In this document: positions 46,264 through 58,570 of the stretch, piece after piece
Position numbering within the stretch: position 1 is the first letter of the stretch
Layout: each line of letters begins with the position of its first letter
Source: Calliopum simillimum
Taxonomy: Eukaryota > Arthropoda > Insecta > Diptera > Lauxaniidae
Reading direction: 5' to 3'
Length of the DNA: 64,000 bases
Assembly (NCBI GenBank): GCA_951812925.1
Contig: OX638370.1
Coordinates: forward strand, 23,737,964 to 23,801,963
Program-made: the position numbers and the translations under genes
Notes under the pieces: generated by a model
The model's database searches: none
The model's input: the letters and a program-made list of their open reading frames with translations, nothing else
Told to the model about the DNA's origin: nothing

Positions 46264-46625
46264 TGTCCCATAATTCACGCAAGATTTGATTTTGCAGTGA
46301 TTTGTGCAGTAAAATATTGCCAAAATAAAATCGAAAATACAATTTGAGAGCTGACAGCTTACAGTTAGTAAAAATGCAACCCAGCAGAAGATCGAATGCT
46401 TTATCAACAAAATTCAGCAACAGTTATATATCATATATGGTCATAGAAAATTTTGACAAAAGAGTGCATATGTATTTGCCAGCTTAGCCGTGAAGGTCAT
46501 CTGCCCGATGTACTTTTACATATTCAACTCTATATTATGTACACTATTTTACAAGAAAAAAAGTTTAAATTGAAAATAAAATGTAGTTCTCTGTTCAATT
46601 CAAATTTTGCGTGAATTATGAGACA
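46264..46625. mobile_element. MITE with TGTCCCATAATTCACGC ends
   Basis: The left TGTCCCATAATTCACGCAAG and the inverted right TGTCTCATAATTCACGCAAA give ~26-bp TIRs with two differences. TA dinucleotides lie just outside both ends. About 362 bp with no transposase; the TIR style suggests the Tc1/mariner group, but that is inference. Confidence 0.7.
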
Positions 46626-46689
46626 TAATGATAAAAGATATTAAAAAAATAAAAAATACAAAATTCAAAAAAAAAAGGTTAATTTCATT

Positions 46690-47840
46690 TTTATTAAAAA
46701 ATGTTGATAAAATTTATAAATGTTGAAGAAAGTCGAGAAATGTTGATGAAATCTAAAAATGCTGATACCTTTTAGGTATAGAATATAGATAAAGTCGGAA
46801 AATTTTGATAGTCACAAAATATCGAAAAAGACGTTCCTTAAATGTGGAAATTCGCATTATGTTCGTTAAGTCAAAATATTTTTTTAAAACGTAAAACTTT
46901 CAAAATTTGGTAAAATGTTAAAAAATTAAAAAAAAGTTTAACAAACTCGAAACATTTTGAGTACAACGCAAATAATTTTAAAGAACTGAAATTAGAACAA
47001 TTTCCAAACGTCAAGTAGATTTTGTTAATATTGAATGTCTGAAAATTGCTGCTCATGCGAAATCGCCTATTTTACAGCGCTGCAAATATGTTAAATAATA
47101 AACAACAACAGCAGTCAATACTTAAGGGTATAGTGTGGAAAATTGTCACAATAAACGAAATAATTTTTGTGCAAATTTTATTTTTTTTACGAATTTTCTA
47201 CGCTCTCCCACCCGTATGTAGTGAGCCCGTTTTTCCGTGTTACATACAGTGTTTTTTTCGCTATTTCGTAATTTTTTTTTTACAATGGGGGTGTTAAAAG
47301 CACACTACCACCAAACAACCCAACATGTACAATTTCAAATTGCGCATTTGTCATGGTGGTGTCAGTACGGTGGATGTTGTTGTTCGTGTGCGAATATGTA
47401 ACCGTCCTGTCGTATGTGTGAATGAGTTTGTATATGTATGAATGCAATACTCGTCGTATATTTTTTGCACGACTAGTGAAATTTAAACGTGACATGCAAG
47501 TAAAAATTTACTTATCGCATGACATGTAGATATTAAAATCGAGGGGCAGATGGGGGGCACTATCTTTATAAAATATACATATAGAAACATTTTGGTAACA
47601 AAATTTAATATTGAAAGAATATTCAATAGATAGAAGAAGTGAGCGAAATTTTGTGCTGTTTTCTTCTTAAGCATGGTAATATTTTCCTTCACGCATTTCA
47701 CATGTGGTGGCGAAGTAATAGATGCTGGTTATTGACATTAGACACATCCGAAGGTCAGCCAGTTTTTATTAAAATTAAATGAATTGTTTAAATTACATTG
47801 GCAGAGTCTTAGGCTGTTCTTACAGCTTCTGAAATCCTCA
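46690..47840 (-). other. mbl intron without recognisable gene
   Basis: Begins with a few decayed GTTGATAAAGTCG units (46690-46810). The rest is AT-rich without a recognised element. Confidence 0.45.
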
Positions 47841-47852
47841 TTGCAATCAAAG

Positions 47853-48106
47853 CTATACACAAGACAAAAATTTGTCCCACTTTTTCTACTATGTTATAAA
47901 TAGATCACTACTTTGAATTATATACGATTAGAAAGGTATTTGTGTGTAGATGTGCACAAAGTTAAAATTATTTTTATATTTTGCCATTTAGCCAGGTAAA
48001 ATTATTTCGTATCAAAAGAAAAAATTACCTACTAAAAGTGTCCAAAAAGTACCAAAATTATTTAGTACATTTGTGATCGAATTTTGACCAATTGACGATT
48101 CTTGTA
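47853..48106 (+). repeat. GGACAAAWTTTGTCC-ended repeat family, copy 5 (internal deletion)
   Basis: Starts ACACAAGACAAAAATTTGTC and ends GACGATTCTTGTA; the middle section is missing. Confidence 0.6.
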
Positions 48107-48109
48107 AGT

Positions 48110-49405
48110 ATAAAAATACATAAATGCAAAGTAAATACTTCGCTAAAAGAAGGCTTTTCAAGTTTTAAGAAAAACTAGACATTATTTTCAAAAAAAAAAA
48201 AAAAAAAAAATTGTGTAGTTTCAATTTTCTATTAAAATTTTGAATGAAGAAATGATATACATAAGGTATATAAAAGCAAATATCCATATATGTATGCACA
48301 TGCTCTTAACATCCCTTTTCTAAGATCAATAAAATTTACGAACACAGCATCATATTGTAGAGAAAAGAAAAAATCATCTAAACTCTGAAGACAGCAGCAG
48401 CATCAGGCAGCAAAGGTCCTTTTTTTTCGCGCGCCAACAAAATACAAAACATTTACTGCATACATGTGTAGAACAGCGCACAAATGTCCAGGTGTATTAG
48501 TTCAAAAGCAATAAAAATAAAAAATAACCTTAAACAAATGTAAAATAAAACAAGCTGACCCCTAATCTGCATAATTTGTGCCAAACGTTAAATTCTAAGG
48601 AAGCGGCAACAAGGCGGCAAAATACGGCAAAAGACGTTACTGAAAATTATTTCGAAAAATCCTGCATCTTCCTTCTGCTGTGTTCAGAATGAAAAGTGAC
48701 CCTTTTGGTCAGTTACTTTTTCGTTTTAATGCTAAAAAGCTGTTTAAGCAAATATATTGTATTCATTAATAACAATCACTGTTCCCTATTTTCTTTGGTG
48801 TTCTGTCGTTGTTGTTGTTGTTGTTTTTGCTTATCCTTTAAGAATATGCAAAGTAGATTGTGTGCTTTTAAATTTTGATGCCATAAAAAAAACCAAGAAA
48901 CCTTGAAATTTGCAAAATTTATACGTTTGCTGATATATCAGCATAGAAAATTATGTATTTACAATTTGAGAGAGAGAGAAAAAAACTTGAAGGATAATTT
49001 TAAGGATATTTTGATAAAATAGAAATTATGTGTGTTTTTTAACGATAAGGTAGGCAGGATGTCGAGAAACAGATGTTTATTTTATTTTAATTTAAATATT
49101 TGGTTTTGTTTTTTATAGAATTTTCGAAAGGAGATTAATGTCAAATTCCTTCAGGAAGTGCTTAGTGAAGAAGCAAGAGTTTTCTTTGTAAATTCGTTAG
49201 AAATTTATGTAAAATAGAGAATAATTAAGTTCCGAATGCTAATCAATGTCATTGAGTTATTTAAATTAAATGTTTTAATAGTGTTGTTATTACAAATCAA
49301 ACACTAAACTTCCTTTATACTTTTGTTCTTGAGTATTCAGTGGAGTTAAACATCTTTTATGGTGGCACCTTGGACTTTGCTTTGACAGCAAAAATATCGA
49401 ATATG
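48110..49405 (-). other. mbl intron without recognisable gene
   Basis: Short A-run at 48190-48210, a GAGAGAGAGAGA run at 48969, TTG repeats near 48810. No coding domain. Confidence 0.45.
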
Positions 49406-49410
49406 TTTCT

Positions 49411-49804
49411 ATACTAGGATCGTCTAATGGTCAAAATTCGACCAAAAATGTTTTTTGGTACTTTTTGGACACAGTTCATTTTTTGCTATTTGGAACAAAA
49501 TAGAAAACCTCATGCTACAATGATAAATGTGAAACATAAACAAAAAAAAAAAAAAAAACACCAACAGTACTATGCTTTTTTTTTCTCTTTGTGCTTTATC
49601 CTCTTTTACGCGGTCTTATTTTGTTGTTGTTAATTTTGAAAAATTTGTATTTAATTTCGGCAGGCTTAAGGGCAACATATTAAAATACCTTTATTTTTGT
49701 GCACATCTACACAGAAATACCTTTCTAATGCTGTATAATATAAACTCATACTTCATTTCTAACATAGTAAAAAAAGGAGGACAAATTTTTGTCTAATGTA
49801 TTAT
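49411..49804 (-). repeat. GGACAAAWTTTGTCC-ended repeat family, copy 6
   Basis: Reverse orientation; CTAGGATCGTCTAATGGTCA at the left, GGACAAATTTTTGTCTAATG at the right. The right end lies within 6 bp of the Tc1-like element. Confidence 0.65.
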
Positions 49805-49809
49805 ATATA

Positions 49810-50712
49810 CAGTCTGTTAAATAAGAGCGTGGTCATTGTTGTGAGAAAATGAAAATACCCATTGCGAAAATTCTTTTTAATATTGATGTATTTGATCGAA
49901 AACTTCAATGCAAATACATTAATAGCAGGTCCAATCACCCCCAGCATCAATTATAGCTTGACATCTTCGCGACATACTTTGAACAAGATTTTGCGCATAC
50001 TCTTCTGAAAACGACCTCCAAATTTTGTGAATGCGTCGAACCAGCTGTTGGTGGGTGTGGTCCAGGCATGCCTGATGATAGGAAAGGCCCAAAAAGAGGA
50101 TTCATCAGTGAAGATAACGTTGCCCCAGTCACGATCCAAATTGTCTTTGGCCCATTCAAGACGTTTTTGGACATGTTTTTCACTGAGCATCGGTTTTTGC
50201 AAAGTACTTCGGTATTTCACACTATTTGCAATCAAATGATTACGAATAGTTCCGTGGGAGATATTCAAACCTTTTTGGGACAATTTCGAAGCACCTTCAC
50301 GCAAAGTTAATGTTGGATTTTTCGAAAATAGAGCACAGATCAGTTTTTCCTGTTTTTCCGTCACTACACCGACAGACCCGCGATTTGGAAAGTCATCGAC
50401 ATTTTTTTCTTCTTTGAAGCGATTCACCCACTTACTCACAAACTGTTTCGACTTTTGCATATACTTCGCAGCCGCCGCTTGGGTCATTTTGGGACCTTTG
50501 GGGTGCAAACACAAAAAAACGGCTTCAAAGCGCGACGCGTACGCGGTACTCATTTTGGAAAAATGCTGAGAACGCATTGAAAAGAGTGGTCAGCTGATTC
50601 ACTTTCACGAAGCATGAAGGACAATACTGCCCTCTGTGTGAGAAAAAAAAATTACAGCATTATACTTTACCGATCGCGGGTAATCGTGACCACGCTCTTA
50701 TTTAACAGACTG
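49810..50712 (-). mobile_element. internally deleted Tc1-like element
   Basis: Perfect 26-bp terminal inverted repeats starting CAGTCTGTTAAATAAGAGCG, flanked by TA on both sides (49808-49809 and 50713-50714), the Tc1/mariner target duplication. Length is 903 bp and the transposase lies on the minus strand. TIRs are perfect, so insertion seems recent. Confidence 0.88.
49919..50577 (-). pseudogene. Tc1-like transposase, internally deleted
   Basis: The minus-strand frame starts either at 50577 (MRSQHF) or, more likely, at 50553 (MSTAYASRFEAV). Residues ~10-60 form a helix-turn-helix (AAAAKYMQKSKQFVSKWVNR) and residues ~70-125 a second one (TLREGASKLSQKGLNISHGT). The catalytic core begins with NVIFTDESSFW, keeping the first aspartate. 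After HAWTTPTN near 50040 the frame jumps over a deletion that removes the rest of the core, including the other two acidic residues. The true C-terminus (EEYAQNLVQSMSRRCQAIID, then GDWTCY and stop at 49919) survives in a different frame. So it is a non-functional deletion derivative. A 208-codon open frame runs to 49951. Confidence 0.85.
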
Positions 50713-50714
50713 TA

Positions 50715-51175
50715 GATAAGCAACAGGACTTTTCCACTTACATAAATATCTATTTTTATTAGAAGTAAAAGTGTTGTAAGTGTTTCGGTGAAGTTTTTTT
50801 GAAAGATTTTGAAGTGCTGCTTTGGTACAGAAAAGTACAATTTTGTAAGCAATCAGCTCTCAAATTAAATCAAAAAACTGATGCTCCAAATATAAAAAAA
50901 CAATATTATTTATATTTTGTCCTTTGAATCTTTACTGATGTTCATTTTAAAAAAAATTGTTTTTGTTTTTTTGTAAGGAAATTGTAGTTTTGCTTATTTT
51001 GAAGAGAAAAAAAAAAAAAAAACAATTTTTAATAGAGATATGGCTCAATGGATCTAATCAGTGTAAAGACTATAATATTTTGGAACAAAATTTCAAAATA
51101 ACTCAAACCTAGAAACACTGAAAAGGGACGATATGTTAAACATGATATGATTAACAGATTTGACAAATAAATAAA
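50715..51175 (-). other. mbl intron without recognisable gene
   Basis: AT-rich, with an A-run near 51008-51022; nothing recognised. Confidence 0.45.
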
Positions 51176-51176
51176 A

Positions 51177-51600
51177 CTAGAATCGTCCAATGGTCAAAGT
51201 TGGCCACAAATGTACTAAATAATATTGGTACTTTTTGGACAGTTTTAGTACTTTTTTTGTTATTTGGTACAAAATAAAAAAACTCATTTATCTTTCCTGT
51301 TATAATGATCAAACAGAAACGAAAAAAAAAAACAAAAAACAGGAAGTCAGTGTCAGTCAGCTTTTTGTCTTTCTCTTTGCGTTGTATACTCTTTTCAGCT
51401 CAGTGTGATCGCATATTTTGTCGTTGTTAATATTGGAAAATGTAAATTTAATTTTACCTGCCTTAATGGCAAAATATTAATATAATTTTAACTTTGTGCA
51501 CATTTGCACACAAATACCTCTCTAGTGGTGTATAATTCAAAGTCGCCCTCCACTTCTAACACAGAAAAAAAGATAGGACAAATTTTTGTCTTGCGTATTA
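51177..51600 (-). repeat. GGACAAAWTTTGTCC-ended repeat family, copy 7
   Basis: Reverse orientation, near full length: CTAGAATCGTCCAATGGTCA at the left and GGACAAATTTTTGTCTTGCG at the right. Confidence 0.7.
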
Positions 51601-51609
51601 ATATATAGA

Positions 51610-52740
51610 TTGGATAGGCGATGGTTTTGTCAGTTGATTACATAATTTGCCACAATTTTGATCACAAAAAGCTCTTCACTTTAACTAACGCCGAATATAT
51701 ATTTTTCGAGACTTTACTTTTGGTTTCAATAGTGTTGCCACAATGGTCGAAGATTATTTCAAATATCGGCTATAAAAGCTATTAATATGTATTTCCAAAT
51801 ATCGATTACCAAACATAATCAATCATTCATTTGCACATTCAATGAATTCTCCCTCAATTACAATAAAAAATAATCACAACTCGCCTTTGTACAAAAGAGA
51901 TCAATTTTTGTGTACAAAGTATTACAACAACTAAATCCAATAAAACCGCTACAGAAAAAAAAAAACTACTAAATGTCAAAATGTATTTCCTTTCAAAAAC
52001 TTTCGCCAACAGAAAAAAAAAAATCTCTAAGTCATTTCGCAGTTTTGCCCTTTTTGCACTCTACTGACTGGGCTGACTGACTGAATGGCAGTGCGCGTTC
52101 ACTTCCTTTAAGTTGAAAATATCGATTTAGCTGCTTTTGGCCACAGCGGGGTATTTTTTTATGATTTCCCGATTTTATTATGAGGGTTGATTTCCCTATA
52201 AAAAAGAATGATTCCTTTTCTACTATGCCGCCCCCGTTGTGAGGGTGTTGTTATTGTATTTGTAATTGTAGCCTTAGTAAAACAAAATAAAGCGCTCATG
52301 CTCATATTACAGCATAGTTGCCTCTGAACTGACGTAGACTGTAAGTAGCAACATGACAGGTGTTTGCCAAGGAAGTCGTATGGATTTACTTCCGTTCTAA
52401 GTTGCTGGCTGTTGTTGGTTTTTCTGTCATTTTGTTCGCATATTTTTCTTTTTTTTTTTCTTTTTTATTCGGTTTATATTTTGACACATTTCAAGGGTCA
52501 GTAAGTATGACGAATCTTTTTTTTGGTGTTGTTTTTTCTCCATTTTTGGTTTTGTTTTTTGTGACATGATGTCATATGTTAATTTTTCGGTAAGTTTTGC
52601 AAGTTACTGATTTTTATGTCATGACTGATGACTAATGCCATTTGGCGCTGTAATGTACTGCGTTTGAATAGACATAATCCTATTAGTAAAAGGCGATTTG
52701 TGTGCTGGTGGGTAGTTTTAGTGTCGAACGAAGTTCCCCA
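51610..52740 (-). other. mbl intron without recognisable gene
   Basis: No element recognised. T-rich runs produce short Phe-rich open frames. Confidence 0.45.
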
Positions 52741-52759
52741 ATATTTACGAAAAATATCG

Positions 52760-53990
52760 GTCGCGGTCTTGGTTTTGGTCTAAGGTCTTTGGACCCTGTT
52801 TTTTAGTTTTTGGACTTCCGTCTTGGGTCTTTGGTCTTGGTATTTTGTTTTCTGTCTCCCGTTTTTGCTCTTCGGTCTTTAGTCTATGGTCTTTTCTCTT
52901 TGGATTAGGGTCTTTGATTTTTGTCCTTTGGTCTTTGTTTTTTGAATTTTGGTTCCTGGCATTCGGCCCTTGGTTTTTTGTATTTAGTCTTTAGCCTTAA
53001 GTTTTTAGTCTTTAGTGTTTTTTTTTTAGTGATTTTAATGTCTTTAGTGTCTTTAGTATCTTTATTGTCTTTAGTGTCTTTAGCTTTTTTGGTGTTTTTA
53101 GTGCCTTAAGTGTCTTTAGTGAATTTGTGTTTTTAGTGTTTTTAATGTCTTTAGTGTTTTTACTGTTTTAAGTGTTTTTAGTGTCTGTGGTGTCTTTAGT
53201 GCCTTTCGTATCTTTAGTGTTTTTTGTGTTTTTAGTATCTTTAGTGTCTGGTGTATTTACTTTCTTTAATGTATTTAGTGTATTTAGTGTTTTTAGTGTT
53301 TTTAGTGCTTTTAGTGTCTTTAGCGTTTTTAATGTTTTTAGTATCTTTAGTGTCTGGTGCATTTAGTTTCTTTAATGTTGTTAGTGTTTTTAGTGTTTTT
53401 AGTGTTTTTAGTGCTTTTAGTGCATTTAGTGTCTTTAGTGCCTTTCATTCCTTTAGTGTTTTTAGTGTTTTTACCGTCTTTAGTGCCATTAGTATTTTTA
53501 GCAATTTAAGAGTCTTAAGTGTCTTTAGTGTCATAAGTGTGTTTATTGTCTTTAGTATCTTTTGTGTCGTTAGTGTCTTTAGTAACTTTAGTATCTTTCG
53601 TGCCTTTAGTGTCTTCAGTGTCTTGAGTGCCTTTAGTGTCTTAAGTGTCTTTAGTGTCTTTAGTGTCTTTAGTGTGTTTAGTGTCTTTAGTATCTTTAGT
53701 GTCTTAAGTATCTTAAGTGAGTTTGGTGTCTTTAGTATCTTTAGTGTCTTTGGTGTCGTTAGTGTCTTTAGTATCTTTAGTGTCTTGAGTGTCTTTAGTA
53801 TCTTCAGTGTCTTGGGTGTCTTTAGTGTTTTAAATGTCTTAAGTGTCTTTAGTGTTTCTAGTGTCGTTAGTATCTTTAGTGTCTTGATTGTCTTTATTGT
53901 CTTTTGTCTTAAGTCTTGGACCTTTGTTCTGTAGCCTTTGGCCTTTGATTTTTCCTTTGTTTTGGTCTTTACCTTGGTCTTGATTCGAAT
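52760..53990 (+). repeat. TTTAGTGTC 9-bp minisatellite
   Basis: Begins as TTTGGTCTTTGG/TTTTTGGACT-like variants (52760-53000) and becomes a long array of TTTAGTGTC/TTTAGTGTT units to about 53890, then degenerates again (CCTTTGGCC, TTTGGTCTT). Because the unit is 9 bp, whole frames stay open on both strands, giving 227- and 220-codon repeats (VFS/IFS on plus, KTL on minus). These are not genes. Confidence 0.9.
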
Positions 53991-54119
53991 CGCATTTTTC
54001 CAAAGCAGTTGACTTTTTATTGTGTCAAAAGAAAAGGACATATCATCTTGATTCAAGACAAGAAGTTTGTCTAGGTCTCTTGTTGTCTTGTTCTGAGTCT
54101 TGAGCACTTAGTTTTGGTC

Positions 54120-54945
54120 TTGGTGTCGAAAAGTTACCAAAAAAATAAAGCTATTGAATGATTTTGCTCATTATTAAATGCAGTTGAATTCCATCTAATA
54201 TTTCAAAACTAATGTTTTTTTTTTGTTCTTTGGTTTTTGGGCTCGGTTTAAAAAAAAGATTCCACAAATAACCGTGAAGAATAATTGGGGAAAAACTTGC
54301 TTTCTAGAACTTAAAAAATGTTCCTCCCAAAAAAATAGTAATTTTTCATTAAAATTTCGTGTTATTCTATGCCTCCAGAAAGAATCTTTTAGTAAGCTTC
54401 GAAGAATCTTAAAAGGACCAAACTTTTAACTTAAATTTTCATAAGATCGAAATTCAAAAGACCAACATGATGTTAACAAACAACAAATGAATAATAAAAA
54501 ATTATCAGTACATTTAACCCTTTTGTGTGTGGGCGCAAAGAGATACTCGAAATTCAGCAAAAAATAAAAAAGAAAACAATATCCAAAGAATAAGGATAAT
54601 ACAAAAGGACAATTGCAACACAAACAGAGTATCTTATGCCAAAGGGCACTAAAAGACATTGAATTGAATTTGCGTGAAAGTGCGAAAAATCAAATGCTTA
54701 AAATTTTCATGTGCAAGGATGTGGGGGCTGTTTTACACAAAGACACCCAAAAATCAACAATAAGTTGAAGAAAAAGAAATAGTGCTTGACGTAACAAAAA
54801 ACAACAACAATACTTTTATCAAGCAGCACATTGACAGCAATTTGACAGCAGTCAAGCGAAATGTCGTACATTAAGAAGAAAAAGCAGAAATTTCGCACAT
54901 ATTAACGCCAAGGTGCGCACAGTGGTAGTTTGTTTACAAAAAAAC
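54120..54945 (-). other. mbl intron without recognisable gene
   Basis: No repeat or domain recognised. Confidence 0.45.
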
Positions 54946-54949
54946 CAAT

Positions 54950-55465
54950 TATTTCTTGAAAAATTACTAAGTTAATTACGTCTACTTATGCCTTCTTATT
55001 GTGAAAAAATTAAATTTGAGCAAATTGGAAAAATTAATAATTTTCTGAAAAAGTTCTTGTGATTTTCAATGCGAGTTTTCAATGTAAGTAATTGTACATG
55101 CATAGTAAAAATATTAGTGTAATTTTAAACCAAAAAGAATTTATGTAGAGCAATGTCAAAAAAAAAAAAAAAAAAAATATTAATTTTAAACTATTTTGGA
55201 ATAAATTTTATACTTTTTTGGAATAAATTTCAAACGTTTTTGGAAAAAATTAGGATTTTATACCAAAAAAGTTTAAAATCAATACTAAAGGGAATCAAAA
55301 GTAAGAAAAGTAAACTATCATTTTTTGGTATGTGAAAACAATGTGTTGCATACGTTTAGGATTAAAGGATTTTAGTTTATTTTCTTTGTTATAGGAACAA
55401 CGCCTTCTATTTTTTGCAAAGCCATGTTGAAGTCAAACCACTGTGCAGCGCTTAGTCACCCTTTT
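54950..55465 (+). mobile_element. MITE with AGGGTG-type end, diverged copy, split by another MITE
   Basis: 55050-55100 and 55336-55465 align with the 21302-21675 element (GTGATTTTCAATGCGAGTTT, AATGTGTTGCATACGTTTAG, end TTAGTCACCCTT). The interruption at 55101-55334 is a copy of the ~200 bp MITE, so this copy is the older of the two. Its left boundary is poorly defined. Confidence 0.5.
55101..55334 (+). mobile_element. ~200 bp MITE family, copy 5 (nested)
   Basis: Contains TTTTGGAATAAATTTTATAC and ends AAACTATCATTTTTTGGTAT. An A-run expands it to ~234 bp. Confidence 0.7.
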
Positions 55466-55479
55466 TTGTAGTGTTGCCA

Positions 55480-57450
55480 GAGTATTGCGCTGCTCGCTGT
55501 AAGAAATACAGCTGCTGTTTTACTTTACTTTTAATATGATTAGGGGTTGACACTTGATGTGTAGTAGGGGGTGTGCACATTTTTGTCAAATATAACCGCA
55601 TCAAAAACAAATTTGTTTATTGTCCTTTATTTCGGGGGCTATATATGTTCACACATTTACTGTTGGAAAAGAAAAAATTTGATTTTTTTCTTGTTTTTGT
55701 TATTGTACCTTTTACTACAAAAACACTACAATGGGATAAAGCAAACAAAAACAAAAAAATTTTGCTTTCAAGTAGCTGTAATCATATCCTTTATGTTGTC
55801 CTGACAAGGGGTATCTTAAAAGACAATGAAATAAGAAGACAAGATGAGGAAAAAAAAAAGGATTCACAATATTTATGTTGTTGTAACTTTAACCTTTCAC
55901 CTCTTCAATGTTAGCTAAGATTATCTGTGCGTTTTTTTCTAGCACTTTTTTTCATTGTTGTTGTTTTTTCTTCCTTGCGAGACACACAAAACCAAGCAAT
56001 GTCCCAAATGTGAATGAAGTTGAATTTTTAAATTGAGCAACAAAGGGTTTTTTTTTTGGTTCACTTGTGGGACACGTGGTTGCCAACATCATCATACTCT
56101 CTTTTGTTATTGCTATTTGTTGTTGTTGTTGTTTTTATAACTGTCTATTAAAGCAAGGTGTCAAAAGTTAGTTGTCTAGATGTCTTTTTTTGTTTGGTTT
56201 GGTTTCAAATCCCGACAGGCACCGTTAATTGCTTGAAGAGCCCTATTTTTACTACGTCTTTTAGTGCCTTTTAGATTTTTTTTTTTTCGAATGCGACGTG
56301 TGCCGTTATTAAAGTAGATCCTTTATTTTATTATTATCTGTTTACCGCTGAGTTCTTCTTCTTGTTGTTCTTCCGATTTGGGACATTAGCATTCATGCGG
56401 GTAATTTATGCAAATATTTTTCTTTTTTTCCGTTTGTCGATGTTGGTTTTTTTTTGCTGTTTAGGAATTTTACTTTTTAAGCAGCAGCGTCAGTCAACCT
56501 TTTTTACGTAATGGTTTTTGTATTTGTTTTTGTGCCCTTACGCCTCTAGAAGTGTGTTAGCTGTCAACGTTTAAGGTGCGTCGCCGCTTTGCTCGCTCAC
56601 CTTCCTCAATTCGCTTTATGCTTTTTGGTGTCTGTGGATGCCCCCTCCCCCCCGAAATGCAAACACAGGGTTAATAAATTAATGTCATTATTTAGGTAAG
56701 GGTATTTATTATGAGGGCTTATACATGCTTGGTATTAGAAAATGTAGAACGTGCCCAGAAATGTAAGTGTAGGTACGTACGTTATATTATGGGGTTATTT
56801 ACTTTATAGCACTATTACGACAAATATCGTCGTTGGCATTATATTAATAAGCGAAATTATTTTACTTTTATTAATTTATGGTTTTTTAAGCAGCCTTTTT
56901 AGGGTTTTTTATTAAAAATTGTTATATTTGGTTTGAACAAAAAGAATATGAAAACCATACTAAGTGTTCTATTTAAAATTGAAATGAAAGAGTTTAATAA
57001 AGGGAGTAGAAAAAGAAGTAAGCATTTGAAAGAAAAAATGTTAAAGTTGTGAGGGACATTCAAATATAGAAAATATTTTTACGCAATGAGAAGTAAACCT
57101 TCTGAACAGCCGCAATTGTTTGAGTAAAGTGCTTTAATAGCTGTTGGGAAAATACGCGTCAAAATCTACAAAAATAGAAAAACTAGCAACAATTCTGGAC
57201 ATTTTTGGTATTTTAGACGTGCCTCGGTGTAAAACAATATAATTCAAAACCCGAACATACGGGAGTTTTCTTTGAAAACCTTCAATAGTCAAAGTCTATT
57301 GAATAGAATGGCACAAAAACCACTTTTTATTGAAAAAAATTCTAAATAAAGCTGCGCAAATCATTTTAACTGAAATATGCATTTTTGAAGTTCTCCTATC
57401 CATGTGTTAAATTCTCTAAGCACTCTGGAATATGGAAATTTAACTCAGAG
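55480..57450 (-). other. mbl intron without recognisable gene
   Basis: TTG-rich simple sequence near 55955 and 56120; relatively complex otherwise, but no exon signature recognised. Open frames at 55571-55914 lack domains. Confidence 0.45.
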
Positions 57451-57454
57451 TTTT

Positions 57455-57664
57455 ACTTAAAATTATAGTTCACTTTTCTTATTTTAGTATTGATTTTTAT
57501 CTTTTTTGGTAATTGATTTAGATTTTTTTTTGAAACAAGTTTGAAATTTATTCCAAAAAAGTATAAAATTTATTCGAAAATAGTTTAAGCTTAATACTTT
57601 GTTTGGCATTGTTCTATATAAATACTTTTTGGTTTTAAAATTAAACTATATTTCTTACTGTGCA
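57455..57664 (-). mobile_element. ~200 bp MITE family, copy 6 (reverse)
   Basis: Starts ACTTAAAATTATAGTTCACT and ends AAACTATATTTCTTACTGTG. Flanking sequence carries TTTTACTCAG-like motifs on both sides. Confidence 0.7.
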
Positions 57665-58114
57665 GTTTTTGTGTGAAAATTTTACACAATAGGTAATGAT
57701 AATAAGTAAAATTCTATCATATATATGTTAAATTGTCTCAGTACTTAGACATGTAAAAAAACTTTGTTCAGTTTCTGCCTGAAAATTTAACACAGTAATG
57801 TATTAAAAAGATGCCATGTAATTTTGTTCCATGTGTATTTATAATTCTCAACATAATTATGTTAACTATTGCTTAAATAACTTCTACTCGACAGAAAAGT
57901 AAGGTATTTGTGGCACAGTAACTTCCACTGGCATCCCATAAAGGCATGATGCGATGTATCGAGGAGTGTTTATAAACATTTTGGTACATTGTTTTGGACA
58001 AGTTGATATAATGACATATCGATTTCTTGTATAATAAACATGCAATTAAAAAACACAATATATTTTACACAAGGCCAGAGTAAAAATTTTACTCAATTTG
58101 TGAAATTCTATTGA

Positions 58115-58570
58115 TATTTGGTCTGAATGGTCTGAATAGTCTGAATGGTCTGAATCGTCTGAATGGTCTGAATGATCTAAAAGTTTGAATGGTACAAATG
58201 GTCGTAATGGTCTGAATGGTTTGATTGGTCTGAATGGTCTGAATGATCTGAATAGTATGAAGGGTCTGAATAGTCTGAATGGTCTGAATAGCCTGAAGGG
58301 TCTGAATGGTCTACATGATCTGAATTGTCTCAATGGTCTGATGGTCTAAATGATCTGATTGGCCTGAATGGTCTGAATAGTTTAAGTGGTCTAAAAGTTC
58401 TGAATGATCTTAATGGTCTTAATATGATCTGAATAGTCTAAATGGTCCGAGTGGTCTTAATTTTCTGAATAGTCTAAATTTTCTGAAGTCTGAATGGTCG
58501 AAATGGTTTGAATGGTCTGAAAGTTCTGAATTCTCTGAATCGTCTAAATGGTCTGAATAGCATTAATGGT
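58115..58570 (+). repeat. GGTCTGAAT 9-bp minisatellite
   Basis: About 50 units of GGTCTGAAT with variants such as AGTCTGAAT, GATCTGAAT and GGTCTAAAT. The minus-strand open frame (RPFRLFRPF repeats) is an artefact of the 9-bp period. TTTTACTCA(A/G) motifs lie on both sides (58088 and 58618). Confidence 0.93.

Noticed and set aside
53251..53934. 227-codon plus-strand open frame (VFSVFS repeats)
   Set aside because: Entirely within the TTTAGTGTC array; a 9-bp period keeps frames open automatically, and the opposite strand is open too.
53445..54107. 220-codon minus-strand open frame (LKTLKT repeats)
   Set aside because: Same array on the other strand; no non-repeat domain.
58046..58333. 95-codon minus-strand frame (RPFRLFRPF)
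   Set aside because: Translation of the GGTCTGAAT array only.
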